A DNA stretch of 64,000 nucleotides from Salipaludibacillus sp. LMS25 (GTDB taxonomy: Bacteria; Bacillota; Bacilli; Bacillales; Salisediminibacteriaceae), in assembly GCF_024362805.1 (NCBI RefSeq), contig NZ_CP093299.1, positions 3,690,001 to 3,754,000 of the forward strand, written 5' to 3'. The notes beneath the pieces are model-generated. The model was not told the origin of the DNA. It ran no database searches and saw nothing but the letters and a program-made list of their open reading frames with translations. Of this stretch, positions 1-9,073 are shown piece after piece. Both the position numbers and the translations under genes were made by a program. Positions within the stretch are counted from its first letter, which is position 1. Every line of letters starts with the position of its first letter.

Positions 1-179
1 CATTAGCTTTAATCGGAGCAGGGGCTTTTGCTTATGCTGCTTCCATGAATAGAAAAACGAGAAACGGATGGAAAAAAAGAATGCCATCTATGATTAATTT
101 TCGCTTTGTGGAAGACATTATGCCTAGAAAACGTACAATGAGACAGATGAGAAGGCAGATGAGTAAAGCTTTTTCATAA
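1..179 (+). CDS. Small basic protein, C-terminal part (DUF3918/YrzQ-YrzR-like)
   Basis: An open frame enters from the left edge and stops at 177-179. The visible 58 residues start with a hydrophobic, glycine/alanine-rich stretch (LALIGAGAFAYAASM) and end in a very basic, Met/Arg/Gln-rich tail (RKRTMRQMRRQMSKAF). That layout, and the position just before yrrI, match the small YrzQ/YrzR-type proteins upstream of yrrI in Bacillus, as I remember that locus. The start codon is outside the window. No function is known to me. Confidence 0.5.
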   Translation, partial: LALIGAGAFAYAASMNRKTRNGWKKRMPSMINFRFVEDIMPRKRTMRQMRRQMSKAFS

Positions 180-275
180 AAACCTAAAAAGCATGGGTAA
201 GAACACTTGATCTCATTTTTCGCCGTTCATAGTTGAGATAGCGATGGGTTTTCTATGTAAGCGAGATCATCTATA

Positions 276-305
276 GAGGCAGTCGTCCCAGACACTGCCT
301 CTTTC
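276..305 (+). terminator. Rho-independent terminator
   Basis: The stem GAGGCAGT / ACTGCCTC encloses a ten-base loop and is followed by TTTCT. It lies between the small upstream gene and yrrI, so yrrI probably has its own transcription start or depends on read-through. Confidence 0.7.
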
Positions 306-354
306 TACATACTAATAATGGCATGTTGAGCTTTAAAGGAGGAGAACCTGTCTC

Positions 355-1434
355 ATGACAAATACTGAGCTTAAACGGCGTATTTTCTCCCTTGTCTTTG
401 TTTTATTACTCATTTTTTTGGTTGTCTCTCTCATTTTTCTTTATCGTTATCTTTCGCCCATTTTTAATCTCTTTTTTAAAATTATAGCTCCTTTTTTACT
501 TTCTGGTTTTATCGTTTATTTACTACATCCTGTTGTAGAAAAACTAGAATCACATCGAATTCCAAGACCCCTATCAGTCCTTTTTATTTTTGTTATTTTA
601 TTGTTAGCAATTGGAACAGTCATTTTTAAAACTACCCCTTATATCATTAATGAAGGTAAACAACTATTGGAACAGCTGCCAGATTTGGCGAATACATATC
701 GGCAATTATCAGCCACTCTCAGTGACCAATCGTCCTATTTGCCTGAAACGTTTCAGAGAAGAATGGATCAATGGATTCAACGGGGAGAATCTTGGATTGC
801 TGCTTCGGTTGAACAATTTGGGGTGTTGTTGTTGAACTTACTGGATTGGGCACTGTTTTTAATCGTGATTCCTTTTATAGCCTTTTACGGTCTGAAAGAT
901 TATCCGCTATTAAAGAAAACGGTCTGGTATTTAACTCCGAAGCAAATGCGTGCAGAAGGAAGGCAACTCGTAAAAGAAGTGGATCAAACGCTTGGTTCTT
1001 ATATTCGCGGTCAGCTTATCGTGTGCCTTATTGTAGGCCTTCTAGCGTGGCTAGGCTTCTGGATCATTAATATGCCCTATGGCACACTGTTAGCCATCGT
1101 GATTGGTATTACGAATGTAATTCCTTATTTCGGGCCAATATTAGGAACGGTCCCTGTCGTCTTGTTAGCTTTAACGGAATCACCATTACTCGTTGTTGGC
1201 GGATTAGCCATTATTTTAATTATCCAATTAATAGAGGGAAATATACTTGCCCCTGTGATTATTGGGAAAAGTATTCATACACATCCTCTTCTTATCATTC
1301 TAGCTCTTGTAGTTGGAAATGAAATAGGTGGTATAATCGGCCTCATTGTTGCTGTCCCGTTATTAGCTGTCGCAAAAGTTCTGTTGCTCCATTTCAGACG
1401 ACTTATTAGAGAAAGGAGGGGGATATATGATTGA
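355..1434 (+). CDS. yrrI: AI-2E family transporter (YrrI-like membrane protein)
   Basis: A 359-residue polytopic membrane protein. It has two N-terminal hydrophobic segments (about residues 10-35 and 40-85), a soluble amphipathic middle (about 90-150), and a C-terminal block of closely packed hydrophobic helices with the family motif around INMPYGTLLAIVIGITNVIPYFGP cut short here to its core TNVIPYFGP. The AI-2E exporter family (PF01594) includes TqsA, but most Bacillus members have no proven substrate. A strong ribosome site (AAAGGAGGAG) precedes the ATG. It lies directly upstream of alaS as in B. subtilis. The alaS promoter overlaps its stop codon, so the two are transcribed separately at least in part. 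Confidence 0.88.
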   Translation: MTNTELKRRIFSLVFVLLLIFLVVSLIFLYRYLSPIFNLFFKIIAPFLLSGFIVYLLHPVVEKLESHRIPRPLSVLFIFVILLLAIGTVIFKTTPYIINEGKQLLEQLPDLANTYRQLSATLSDQSSYLPETFQRRMDQWIQRGESWIAASVEQFGVLLLNLLDWALFLIVIPFIAFYGLKDYPLLKKTVWYLTPKQMRAEGRQLVKEVDQTLGSYIRGQLIVCLIVGLLAWLGFWIINMPYGTLLAIVIGITNVIPYFGPILGTVPVVLLALTESPLLVVGGLAIILIIQLIEGNILAPVIIGKSIHTHPLLIILALVVGNEIGGIIGLIVAVPLLAVAKVLLLHFRRLIRERRGIYD

Positions 1435-1459
1435 CAAATAGCTGCTTCATTTTTATAAT
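1431..1459 (+). promoter_or_regulatory. SigA-type promoter for the T-box/alaS transcript
   Basis: TTGACA (1431-1436), a 17-base spacer and TATAAT (1454-1459) form a perfect vegetative promoter. The -35 box overlaps the yrrI stop codon. Transcription would start about 70-75 bases before the T-box stem I. Confidence 0.85.
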
Positions 1460-1534
1460 TACGTGTATAAACGCTACATAAGTAAAACTTGATGATGGAG
1501 CCCACATAATTACAGCCCATTCAGGATACGAATA

Positions 1535-1742
1535 ACACTGTATCTCAGAGAGAGATTTCCATGGCTGAAAGAAATTTCGAATGAAGGGTAATTATTAGCT
1601 ACTCCTGAAAGCAGAGAAAACCTGCCGGTACACAACCGTTACAATGTGACAAGGTGATAGACACTGTGTATGTCTGTAACTAGGGTGGTACCGCGTGATA
1701 ATGATTCTCGTCCCTTTTTTAGAGGGAGGAGTTTTTTTGTTT
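1535..1742 (+). ncRNA. T-box riboswitch, alanine-specific leader of alaS
   Basis: The conserved T-box core AGGGTGGTACCGCG lies at 1682-1695. It is followed by a terminator (GTCCCT / AGGGAGGAG region, then seven T, 1709-1738). The stem I region begins near 1545 with AGAGAGAGA. A GCT triplet at 1598-1600 sits where a specifier codon is expected and matches alanine, the substrate of the downstream AlaS. Uncharged tRNA-Ala should stabilise the antiterminator and raise alaS expression. Confidence 0.92.
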
Positions 1743-1827
1743 TTAACAAAAGGCAGTCTTTAAGATGCTAATGTGTGTACCTATGACGTGCGTTCAAGTT
1801 TTGTACATATGAGAAGGAGGAAAGAAT

Positions 1828-4464
1828 ATGAGACATTTAACATCTGCTGAAGTAAGACAAATGTATCTCGATTTTTTTAAGGAGAAAGGTCATAATGTGG
1901 AGCCGAGCGCTTCGTTAGTTCCGCATGAAGATCCGTCTTTATTATGGATCAATAGTGGGGTAGCCACGTTAAAAAAGTATTTTGATGGAAGAGTAATCCC
2001 AGAAAACCCACGGATCGTAAATGCGCAAAAATCTATTCGGACAAATGATATTGAGAATGTGGGTAAGACAGCGCGGCACCATACTTTTTTTGAGATGTTA
2101 GGTAACTTTTCAATTGGTGACTACTTTAAAAAAGAAGCAATTCATTGGGCGTGGGAATTCCTTACGAGTGAAAAGTGGATAGGGTTTGACCCGGAAAAAT
2201 TAGCCGTTACCATTTATCCTGAAGACGATGAAGCCTTTCACATTTGGCATAATGACATCGGTTTACCTGAAGCTCGAATCATTCCGTTAGAAGAAAATTT
2301 CTGGGATATAGGTGAAGGCCCATGTGGCCCGAATACAGAAATCTTTTATGACCGAGGTGCCGAGTATGGAGACGATCCTCATGATCCAGAAATGTATCCA
2401 GGTGGAGAAAATGAACGACATTTAGAAGTATGGAACCTTGTTTTTTCCCAATTTAATCATAATCCCGATGGTAGTTATACACCACTTCCTAAAAAAAATA
2501 TTGATACGGGGATGGGCTTGGAAAGAATGGTTTCAGTAATTCAAAATGCGAAAACAAACTTTGATACCGATTTATTCCTGCCCATCATAAAATTAACTGA
2601 AGAAATTTCTGGACAAAAGTATGGTGTGAATACAGAAAACGACACAGCCTTCAAAGTCATTGCTGATCATATCCGCACCGTGACATTTGCTGTCTCTGAT
2701 GGGGCATTACCTTCTAATGAGGGCCGAGGTTATGTATTACGCCGGTTATTGAGAAGGGCAGTACGTTATGCGAAACATCTCAACATCCACGAACCGTTTA
2801 TGTACAAACTCGTCCCTGTTGTCGGAAGTGTTATGAAAGATTTTTACCCAGAAGTTGTTGACAAACAGGAGTTTATTGAACGAGTGGTTCGCACTGAAGA
2901 AGAAAGATTCCATGAGACCTTAAATGAAGGGCTTGGGATGTTAAATGCGCTCATCGACAAAGCAAAAGCCGAAAACGCCACAACTCTTTCTGGTATAGAC
3001 GGTTTTCGATTGTACGATACGTATGGATTCCCAGTAGATTTAACAGAAGAGTATGTAGCGGATGCTGGTTTATCGCTTAATCGAGAAGAGTTTGATAGCG
3101 AAATGCAAAAGCAACGAGAACGTGCGAGAGCTGCTAGACAAGATTCTGGTTCTATGCAATTACAGGATGATGTGTTAGGGCGTATTACAGATGAAAGTGA
3201 ATTTATTGGATACTCTCATAAAGAAAGTCCTGCTATTGTTAAAGCTATTGTTAAAAATAAAACGATGACAGACATGGCGAATGAAGGAGATATCGTTCAT
3301 ATTATTTTGGACAGGACCCCTTTTTATGCCGAAAGTGGCGGGCAAGTAGCAGATAATGGTACATTATATAATCATAACGTGACGTTAGAAGTTAATGACG
3401 TTCAAAAAGCACCAAATGGGCAAAACCTTCATATAGCTCGTGTCACATCAGGATCATTAAAAGTTGATGAGAAATTAACTGCCTCAATTGATGATAAAGC
3501 TCGAACAGCTATTGTGAAAAATCATACAGCAACTCATTTACTTCACCAAGCATTAAAAGACGTGTTAGGAGACCATGTGAATCAGGCAGGCTCTCTCGTG
3601 CAAAATGATCGTTTAAGGTTTGATTTTTCACATTTGGGGCAATTAACTGAAAGTGAACTTGAACATATCGAAGCGATTGTCAATGAAAAAATATGGGAAG
3701 GAATTGCTGTCGAGACAATGGTGAAAACATTGTCTGAAGCTAAAGAAATGGGAGCCATGGCTCTGTTTGGTGAGAAATACGGAGAGACAGTTAGAGTCGT
3801 CCAAGTAGCTGATTATAGTTTAGAGCTTTGTGGAGGCTGTCATGTGAACAATACCGCGGAAATTGGCTTATTCAAAATTGTTTCTGAGGCAGGTATTGGT
3901 GCAGGCGTCCGCCGTGTAGAAGCCGTTACCGGCAAAAAAGCATATGAATATATGACGACTCAATTAGAGCAACTAAAGCAAGCAGCGAGGTTATTAAAAA
4001 CGAATGTTAGTGACGTTCCTTTTCGTGTTGAGCAACTCCAAAAACAATTAAAAGATAAAGAAAAAGAAACTGACTCTTTATCGAGTAAACTGGCTCAATT
4101 CCAAGCTGGTAACCTTCTAAATGATTTGCAAGAAATCAGTGGGGTGAAGCTACTAGTAAAACAAGTGGCAGTTTCTGATATGAATTCATTGAGAAAGATG
4201 GCCGATTCTTTAAAGGAAAAGCTTGAATCAGGTATATTAGTGCTTGCTGCAGTTAATGGGGAAAAAGTCAGTATTGTAGCTAGCGTGTCCAAAGATTTAA
4301 TCAATGATGGACATCACGCAGGATCGATTGTGAAGGAAGTAGCATCATTGTGTGGAGGTGGCGGAGGTGGACGCCCTGATATGGCCCAAGCTGGTGCTAA
4401 GGATCCATCGAAGTTAACAGAAGCCTTAGATTTAGTTCCTGAATTAGTAAAAAGAAATGTCTAA
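1828..4464 (+). CDS. alaS: Alanyl-tRNA synthetase
   Basis: Charges tRNA-Ala with alanine. The 878-residue length is normal for bacterial AlaRS. The class II catalytic domain is at the N-terminus (starting [21 protein letters not shown]). The editing domain carries the zinc ligands [11 protein letters not shown] (HxxxH) and CGGCHV. The C-Ala domain ends in the glycine-rich [15 protein letters not shown]. The ribosome site GAAGGAGGAAAG precedes the ATG. It is controlled by the T-box leader directly upstream, as in most Firmicutes. Nothing is missing or odd. Confidence 0.98.
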   Translation: MRHLTSAEVRQMYLDFFKEKGHNVEPSASLVPHEDPSLLWINSGVATLKKYFDGRVIPENPRIVNAQKSIRTNDIENVGKTARHHTFFEMLGNFSIGDYFKKEAIHWAWEFLTSEKWIGFDPEKLAVTIYPEDDEAFHIWHNDIGLPEARIIPLEENFWDIGEGPCGPNTEIFYDRGAEYGDDPHDPEMYPGGENERHLEVWNLVFSQFNHNPDGSYTPLPKKNIDTGMGLERMVSVIQNAKTNFDTDLFLPIIKLTEEISGQKYGVNTENDTAFKVIADHIRTVTFAVSDGALPSNEGRGYVLRRLLRRAVRYAKHLNIHEPFMYKLVPVVGSVMKDFYPEVVDKQEFIERVVRTEEERFHETLNEGLGMLNALIDKAKAENATTLSGIDGFRLYDTYGFPVDLTEEYVADAGLSLNREEFDSEMQKQRERARAARQDSGSMQLQDDVLGRITDESEFIGYSHKESPAIVKAIVKNKTMTDMANEGDIVHIILDRTPFYAESGGQVADNGTLYNHNVTLEVNDVQKAPNGQNLHIARVTSGSLKVDEKLTASIDDKARTAIVKNHTATHLLHQALKDVLGDHVNQAGSLVQNDRLRFDFSHLGQLTESELEHIEAIVNEKIWEGIAVETMVKTLSEAKEMGAMALFGEKYGETVRVVQVADYSLELCGGCHVNNTAEIGLFKIVSEAGIGAGVRRVEAVTGKKAYEYMTTQLEQLKQAARLLKTNVSDVPFRVEQLQKQLKDKEKETDSLSSKLAQFQAGNLLNDLQEISGVKLLVKQVAVSDMNSLRKMADSLKEKLESGILVLAAVNGEKVSIVASVSKDLINDGHHAGSIVKEVASLCGGGGGGRPDMAQAGAKDPSKLTEALDLVPELVKRNV

Positions 4465-4562
4465 ATGTACAACAATCGTGTACAATAGTAGGTAGACATA
4501 TAAACTCATAATGGAACGGGTAATTAACCTTTTCTTTAATAGGAAAGAAAGGTGAGGGTATA

Positions 4563-4835
4563 ATGAGTTCAATGGACAGAACAATGAAATTCAATTTTAA
4601 TGATGACTCAATGGATGAGGATGTAAAAGATGTTCTTCTAACAGTTTATACGTCATTGGAGGAAAAAGGATACAATCCCATCAATCAAATTGTCGGCTAT
4701 CTATTATCTGGGGATCCGGCTTACATTCCACGACATAAAGATGCTAGGACACTCATTCGTAAAATTGAACGAGATGAATTAATTGAAGAGCTTGTACGCT
4801 CTTATCTAGCACAGCATCAAAAGGAGAAATCATGA
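4563..4835 (+). CDS. ireB: IreB family regulatory phosphoprotein (YrzL, DUF965)
   Basis: A 90-residue protein beginning [29 protein letters not shown], typical of the IreB/YrzL family; the quoted run is shown only to its core DRTMKFNF. In Enterococcus IreB is phosphorylated on N-terminal threonines by the PASTA kinase IreK and affects cephalosporin tolerance. The Thr in the DRTMKFNF segment is conserved here. The stop overlaps the ruvX start by ATGA, so the two are translationally coupled. The alaS-ireB-ruvX-yrzB order is the standard Bacillus one. Its role in Bacillus is not well defined. Confidence 0.92.
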   Translation: MSSMDRTMKFNFNDDSMDEDVKDVLLTVYTSLEEKGYNPINQIVGYLLSGDPAYIPRHKDARTLIRKIERDELIEELVRSYLAQHQKEKS

Positions 4836-5248
4836 AAACGTTAGGTCTGGATGTGGGGACGAAAACGATAGGGGTAGCAGTAAGTGATGAATTAGGCTGG
4901 ACGGCTCAAGGAGTCGAAACGATAAAGAGAGAAGAAAATGACCTTGATAAGTCGATTGAGCGGCTAGAGGAGCTTATTGCAGATCATCATATTACAAAGA
5001 TTGTGGTAGGTCTCCCAAAAAATATGAACGGAACCATTGGACCGAGTGGTGAAGCGTGTCAGCAGTTTGCTAAAGAGCTAAGTCAACGTACTGGTTTAAA
5101 CGTGGATTTGTGGGATGAACGTTTGTCTACAGTGGCTGCTGAACGTATGCTCGTCAGTGCAGATGTGAGTCGTAAAAAAAGAAAGAAAGTTATTGATAAG
5201 ATGGCTGCGGTAATGATATTACAAGGCTATTTAGATAGACAAACTTAA
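4832..5248 (+). CDS. ruvX: Putative pre-16S rRNA nuclease / Holliday junction resolvase-like YqgF
   Basis: A 138-residue RNase H-fold protein. The first acidic motif is [16 protein letters not shown], the middle motif is [16 protein letters not shown], and the last is [13 protein letters not shown], which together carry the expected acidic catalytic residues. The E. coli family member YqgF matures the 5' end of 16S rRNA, and other members act on branched DNA. It overlaps ireB by four bases and is followed after 14 bases by the DUF1292 gene. Confidence 0.93.
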   Translation: MKTLGLDVGTKTIGVAVSDELGWTAQGVETIKREENDLDKSIERLEELIADHHITKIVVGLPKNMNGTIGPSGEACQQFAKELSQRTGLNVDLWDERLSTVAAERMLVSADVSRKKRKKVIDKMAAVMILQGYLDRQT

Positions 5249-5262
5249 AGGAGGCAACTAGC

Positions 5263-5574
5263 ATGTCAGAATATAAAATGAATGAAGCGAGTGATGATGA
5301 TCGAATTGTTATTCCAGATGAGAACGGTGATGAGCATTTGTTTCAAGTTTTATTCACCTTCGATGTAGATTCAACGGGTAACTCTTATATGGTATTAGCT
5401 CCCGAAGGGTCAAATGAGAGCGAAGAGGATGAAGTTGAAGTGCATGCTTTTCGTTATGAAGAGCCCGAAGGGGGAGAACTTTCCCTCTATGCTATTGAAA
5501 CAGATGCAGAATGGGACATGGTTGAAGAGCTCTTAAATACGTTTGCCGACGGGGAACTAGAAGAAGAGAATTAA
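5263..5574 (+). CDS. yrzB: DUF1292 protein (YrzB-like)
   Basis: A 103-residue, very acidic protein. Its central strand-rich part (RIVIPDENGDEHLFQVLFTF, then YMVLAPEG) matches the DUF1292 family, and it ends in an Asp/Glu-rich tail. AAGGAGGCAACTAGC precedes the ATG. It sits last in the alaS-ireB-ruvX-yrzB block. In B. subtilis it is followed closely by mltG; here an IS relic and a repeat intervene. No function is assigned in the literature I know. Confidence 0.9.
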   Translation: MSEYKMNEASDDDRIVIPDENGDEHLFQVLFTFDVDSTGNSYMVLAPEGSNESEEDEVEVHAFRYEEPEGGELSLYAIETDAEWDMVEELLNTFADGELEEEN

Positions 5575-5640
5575 CGTAAAGAACCTGACAGTGATTGAAC
5601 TGCACCCCTGTTAAGTAGACAGGGGAAATAATAAAACGAT

Positions 5641-5872
5641 TTAAGCGGCTTTAGCTCTATATTCCATAGGGCTAAGGCCGTTTAGTCGTTTTTAATATCT
5701 AGTATGATTATAAAAATGTATGTAATCACCTATTACCTTAGACGACTCTTCAAACGTCTTGTATTTATTTAAATAATACTTCTCACATTTCAGTGTTCTC
5801 CAAAAAGATTCGATTGGTCGAGTATCACTACATTTGCCAACCCGTGACATACTCTGTGACAGCTCTGCTTTT
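5641..5872 (-). pseudogene. IS3-family transposase OrfB, C-terminal remnant
   Basis: Minus-strand translation gives the end of an rve integrase: GKCSDTRPIESFWRTLKCEK, then YKTFEESSKVIGDYIHFYN, then LNGLSPMEYRAKAA before the final stop (TTA at 5641-5643). The ESFWRTLK segment carries the last acidic residue of the DDE triad. A stop at 5692-5694 breaks the frame just before KRLNGLSP, where family members usually have Gln. The N-terminal part is missing and the frame runs into repeat A1 at its upstream side. The palindrome CCCCTGTTAAGTAGACAGGGG split at 5605-5625 is likely the old IS end. It is inactive. Confidence 0.8.
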
Positions 5873-5877
5873 TTTAT

Positions 5878-6029
5878 CCCACTCTTAAGGGGCAGTAAAA
5901 CCCTCACCTCAAAACTTAAGAAGATTGAAAAGTTTAGCTGGGGGATAAACTGCCCCTAAAGGTCCCATAAGTTAAACGAACAATCAGTGGGGGATGAAGG
6001 AAATCCCACTGATTGAAGCTTAGCTTTAT
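5878..6029 (+). repeat. Repeat A copy 1 (full length)
   Basis: About 152 bases preceded by TTTAT and ending AGCTTAGCTTTAT. The outer stem is GGGGCAGT/ACTGCCCC, the inner stem pairs an AC-rich CCCTCACCT-like arm with AGCTGGGGG, and the 3' hairpin is CAATCAGTGGG / CCCACTGATTG. It abuts the IS3 relic and separates yrzB from mltG. Direct comparison with the other copies shows the same order of parts. Confidence 0.95.
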
Positions 6030-6167
6030 ATCAAATAGTCTTTTAAAAGCAAGGCTCAGGGAAAGACGCAGGTGTATTTTGTATGATGAAAGTACACAAC
6101 AATTAAGTTTTTAAATGAATTCATCGAATTTTGTCAAATATATAGTATAATAGGGGAGGTGAAAGGG

Positions 6168-7289
6168 GTGGCCTATGTGTCAGATAAGAAAAAATTGAAA
6201 GAAAAACATAAATTAAAAATGGAAGAAAAAAAGAAAGAGGCAAGCCTAGTGAGAAAAATCGTCCTTATTTTTTTTATAAGTGTTATCTTAATCGGAGCAA
6301 TAGCTGCATTTGCTGGTTATCGGTACATCATGAGTAGTATGGGACCAGTTGATGAGAGTGATGACGATGTGATTGAGGTGACGGTTCCGATTGGATCGAA
6401 TACGTCTACTATTGCAGAGGTACTTGAGGAAGCTGGTGTCATTAATAGTGCTAAGATGTTTACTTATTATGTCCGTTTTCAGAATGAATCTGGCTTTCAA
6501 GCAGGAGATTATCGTTTGGCAAAATCAATGAGTATTGAGGAAATTATCGAGCAATTAAAAGAAGGTCGTGTCATAGAAGATTATGCGATTTCGTTTACTA
6601 TTCCAGAAGGTCTTTGGGTTGAAGATATCTTTGAAAGGGTAGCGGAAGAAACAGATTTAGAACAAGATGAATTGCTGACAATTGCCAGAGATGAAGATTA
6701 TTTAAACGAACTTATTGAGAGCTACAATTTTCTTGATGAAGCGATTCTTGATGAAGCGATTAGAGAGCCATTAGAAGGCTATTTATTTCCAGCCAGATAT
6801 GACTTTGTTAATGAGGAATTGGAGGCAGAAGACGTTATCGAAGCCATGCTAGATCGTACGAGCTCTGCCCTTGCCAACTTACCGACAGAAGATATGGATG
6901 GTACGTTCCATGAATTGCTTACGAAAGCATCCATTATTGAAGGCGAAGCAATTACTGATGAAGAGCGAACCACTATATCAGGTGTCATAGAAAATCGTCT
7001 CCAAGCAGGAATGCCGCTACAAATGGATCCCACTATTGCTTATGCCCATGGGGAGCATTTGTCACGTACACTGTATGAGCATCTTGATATTGAATCGCCA
7101 TACAATACGTATAGAGTGACAGGTCTTATGCCAGGACCGATTAATAACCCTGGAGAAGCATCGATCGCAGCAGTGTTATCACCTGAATCACATAATTATT
7201 TATATTTCTATCATTCGCCTGAAGGGGACATTTATTTTAATGAAAACTTGTCAGAGCATGAAGCTATAGTAAGTGAGTATCAAGATTAG
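6168..7289 (+). CDS. mltG: Endolytic murein transglycosylase MltG
   Basis: Cleaves nascent glycan strands and so limits their length. A basic cytoplasmic N-terminus (KKKLKEKHKLKMEEKKKE) is followed by one membrane helix (about residues 28-50, IVLIFFISVILIGAIAAFAGY). The LysM-like region and YceG catalytic domain are outside, with KASIIEGEA carrying the catalytic Glu and the signature DPTIAYAHG...YNTYRVTGLMPGPINNPG. The extracellular part is very acidic. Candidate GTG starts lie at 6159, 6168 and 6177. I prefer 6168 because GGGGAGGTG (6153-6161) sits six bases upstream. A terminator follows. Confidence 0.94.
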   Translation: MAYVSDKKKLKEKHKLKMEEKKKEASLVRKIVLIFFISVILIGAIAAFAGYRYIMSSMGPVDESDDDVIEVTVPIGSNTSTIAEVLEEAGVINSAKMFTYYVRFQNESGFQAGDYRLAKSMSIEEIIEQLKEGRVIEDYAISFTIPEGLWVEDIFERVAEETDLEQDELLTIARDEDYLNELIESYNFLDEAILDEAIREPLEGYLFPARYDFVNEELEAEDVIEAMLDRTSSALANLPTEDMDGTFHELLTKASIIEGEAITDEERTTISGVIENRLQAGMPLQMDPTIAYAHGEHLSRTLYEHLDIESPYNTYRVTGLMPGPINNPGEASIAAVLSPESHNYLYFYHSPEGDIYFNENLSEHEAIVSEYQD

Positions 7290-7311
7290 TAAGTTAAATG
7301 AGGAAACAGTC

Positions 7312-7350
7312 AAACAAGGAGAAGCTTGTAATAGCATTCTCCTTGTTTTT
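7312..7350 (+). terminator. Rho-independent terminator after mltG
   Basis: AACAAGGAGAA pairs with TTCTCCTTGTT across a 13-base loop and runs into a T tract. It separates mltG from the trmR-udk transcription unit. Confidence 0.85.
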
Positions 7351-7418
7351 ATGATAGAATATATCGGTCAAAGATTGAAATATATCTTGAAAAGCACCTA
7401 AAAGGAGGCGCTTTTTTT

Positions 7419-8105
7419 ATGAAAAAAAATGAAAAGACAGTTAACTATCATACCTCTCTCATTCGTAAACGATCAGATGACATTATGGCGTTAGAGCAGA
7501 TAGCCAAAAAAGATAACATTCCAATAATGGAGATCGATGGCATTGAGACGATGCTGCAATTTCTAAGGGTCCATCAATCACAGCGAATTTTAGAAATTGG
7601 TACAGCCATTGGCTATTCAGGAATTAGAATGTTACAAACTCTTCCAGAGGCCGAACTTTATACAATTGAGCGCGATGAAATCAGAATGGAAAACGCTGTT
7701 GAAAATGCCGTTAAATGCGGTGTGGGCAGTCGCTTTCACGTCATATCCGGTGATGCCCTTAATGTACATGAAACAGTTCGAGCTTATGCACCGTTCGATG
7801 TCTTATTTATAGATGCGGCTAAAGGACACTATTCATCGTTTTTTTCACTTTATGAGCCAATGCTAAAAAAAGACGGGCTTATTTTTTCTGATAATGTTCT
7901 GTTTAAAGGAATGGTGGCTGGTGAGGTGAAGCCCACAAGTAGAGCTGTAAACTCCATGGTTAAGAAAATTCGTTCCTTCAATAAGATGTTAATGGATCAT
8001 CCAAGGTTTACGTCCGTTCTTTTGCCAGTAGGAGATGGTTTGATGGTTACCATAAAGAAAGAAGAATTGAAGAGAGAGGGCTGTGAGCAGTATGAAGATA
8101 CCTGA
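7419..8105 (+). CDS. trmR: tRNA 5-hydroxyuridine methyltransferase TrmR (YrrM)
   Basis: A 228-residue class I SAM-dependent O-methyltransferase. Motif I is ILEIGTAIGYSGIRM, the acidic ribose ligand follows in YTIERDE, and FDVLFIDAAKGHY carries the metal-binding Asp seen in catechol-methyltransferase-like enzymes. B. subtilis TrmR (YrrM) methylates 5-hydroxyuridine at tRNA position 34 to give 5-methoxyuridine. The two following genes are its known partners for making the hydroxyuridine. AAAAGGAGGCGC precedes the ATG; this site lies in a small possible hairpin (AAAAGC...GCTTTT). It overlaps the next gene. Confidence 0.93.
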   Translation: MKKNEKTVNYHTSLIRKRSDDIMALEQIAKKDNIPIMEIDGIETMLQFLRVHQSQRILEIGTAIGYSGIRMLQTLPEAELYTIERDEIRMENAVENAVKCGVGSRFHVISGDALNVHETVRAYAPFDVLFIDAAKGHYSSFFSLYEPMLKKDGLIFSDNVLFKGMVAGEVKPTSRAVNSMVKKIRSFNKMLMDHPRFTSVLLPVGDGLMVTIKKEELKREGCEQYEDT

Positions 8106-9021
8106 GCTATTAGTGACACCTACAACTGTTAAAGATATTGATTCTCTCATAGATGCCGGTGCCACAGCTATCATGATCGGAGAAGAGGCATTTGGCTTAC
8201 GGTTAGCGGGGGAGTTTAAACGTCATGATATTGAAAAGGCGGTAACGATTGCCCATAGTAGAAGGGTTAAAGTTTATGTGGCTATGAATGCCTTATTTCA
8301 TAATGACACGTTGCCATTGCTGCCGGACTATATTAAATTTCTGGATAAAGTAGGGGTCGATGCTATCGTTTTTGGTGACCCAGCAGTCCTTATGAATGTG
8401 AGGAAATACGCACCTACAATGACGCTTCATTGGAATACAGAAACGACTGCTACAAATTGGTATACGGCAAACTATTGGGGCAGAAAAGGTGCTGCAAGAG
8501 CTGTCCTTGCTAGAGAATTAAACATGGATGCTATGGTTGAAATTAAAGAGGCGTCAGAAGTGGAAATTGAAGTGCAAGTTCACGGCATGACCTGTATGTT
8601 TCAATCAAAACGTATGCTTGTAGGTAACTATATGTCTTTCCAAGGGAAAGATTTGAAAGTAGAGGGGCGGAGTAAAGATCGGAGTTTAATTTTGCATGAT
8701 CCAGAAAGAGATGCTAAGTACCCGATATGGGAAGATGCAAATGGTACACATATTATGAGCCCTAAGGATATGTGTATTATTGATGAACTAGAAGACTTGC
8801 TTGAAGCAGAAGTTGATTCACTTAAAATAGATGGCATTTTAAAGGATGCCCCTTATTTATGTTCTGTGACAGCATTGTATCGAAAAGCAATCGATTTATA
8901 TGTGAGTGATCCTGCTTCATATGCCGAGGCGAAAGATAGTCTACTGGATGAAATAAAAGCTGTTCAGCCGTGTAACAGGGATCTAGACACAGGCTTTTTC
9001 TTTAAGGAAACAGTCTATTAA
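8092..9021 (+). CDS. trhP1: U32 family protein TrhP1 (YrrN), tRNA hydroxylation
   Basis: A 309-residue U32-family protein that starts PELLVTPTTVKDIDSLIDAG. In B. subtilis TrhP1/TrhP2 (YrrN/YrrO) are needed for prephenate-dependent 5-hydroxylation of U34 in tRNA, the step before TrmR. Unlike TrhP2 it has few cysteines, and the equivalent of the Fe-S cysteine cluster is not evident; the matching segment reads MFQSKRMLVGNYMS. I prefer the ATG at 8092 over GTG 8083 because GAGAGAGGG (8071-8079) is better spaced. It overlaps the end of trmR by 14 bases. Confidence 0.92.
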   Translation: MKIPELLVTPTTVKDIDSLIDAGATAIMIGEEAFGLRLAGEFKRHDIEKAVTIAHSRRVKVYVAMNALFHNDTLPLLPDYIKFLDKVGVDAIVFGDPAVLMNVRKYAPTMTLHWNTETTATNWYTANYWGRKGAARAVLARELNMDAMVEIKEASEVEIEVQVHGMTCMFQSKRMLVGNYMSFQGKDLKVEGRSKDRSLILHDPERDAKYPIWEDANGTHIMSPKDMCIIDELEDLLEAEVDSLKIDGILKDAPYLCSVTALYRKAIDLYVSDPASYAEAKDSLLDEIKAVQPCNRDLDTGFFFKETVY

Positions 9022-9073
9022 GGCTGGGGAAGCGTCGATAAAAAGTAACGATTCATTAAGGAGTGATTCACCC

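Noticed and set aside
5692..5907. 71-codon frame that joins repeat A1 sequence to the transposase fragment
   Set aside because: The apparent N-terminus comes from the repeat. Only the transposase part is homologous to IS3-family proteins, so it is listed as a pseudogene without the fused start.
6123..6151. SigA promoter directly before mltG
   Set aside because: TATAAT is present at 6146-6151, but no acceptable -35 lies 16-18 bases upstream (TTGTCA is only nine bases away), and it almost abuts the ribosome site.
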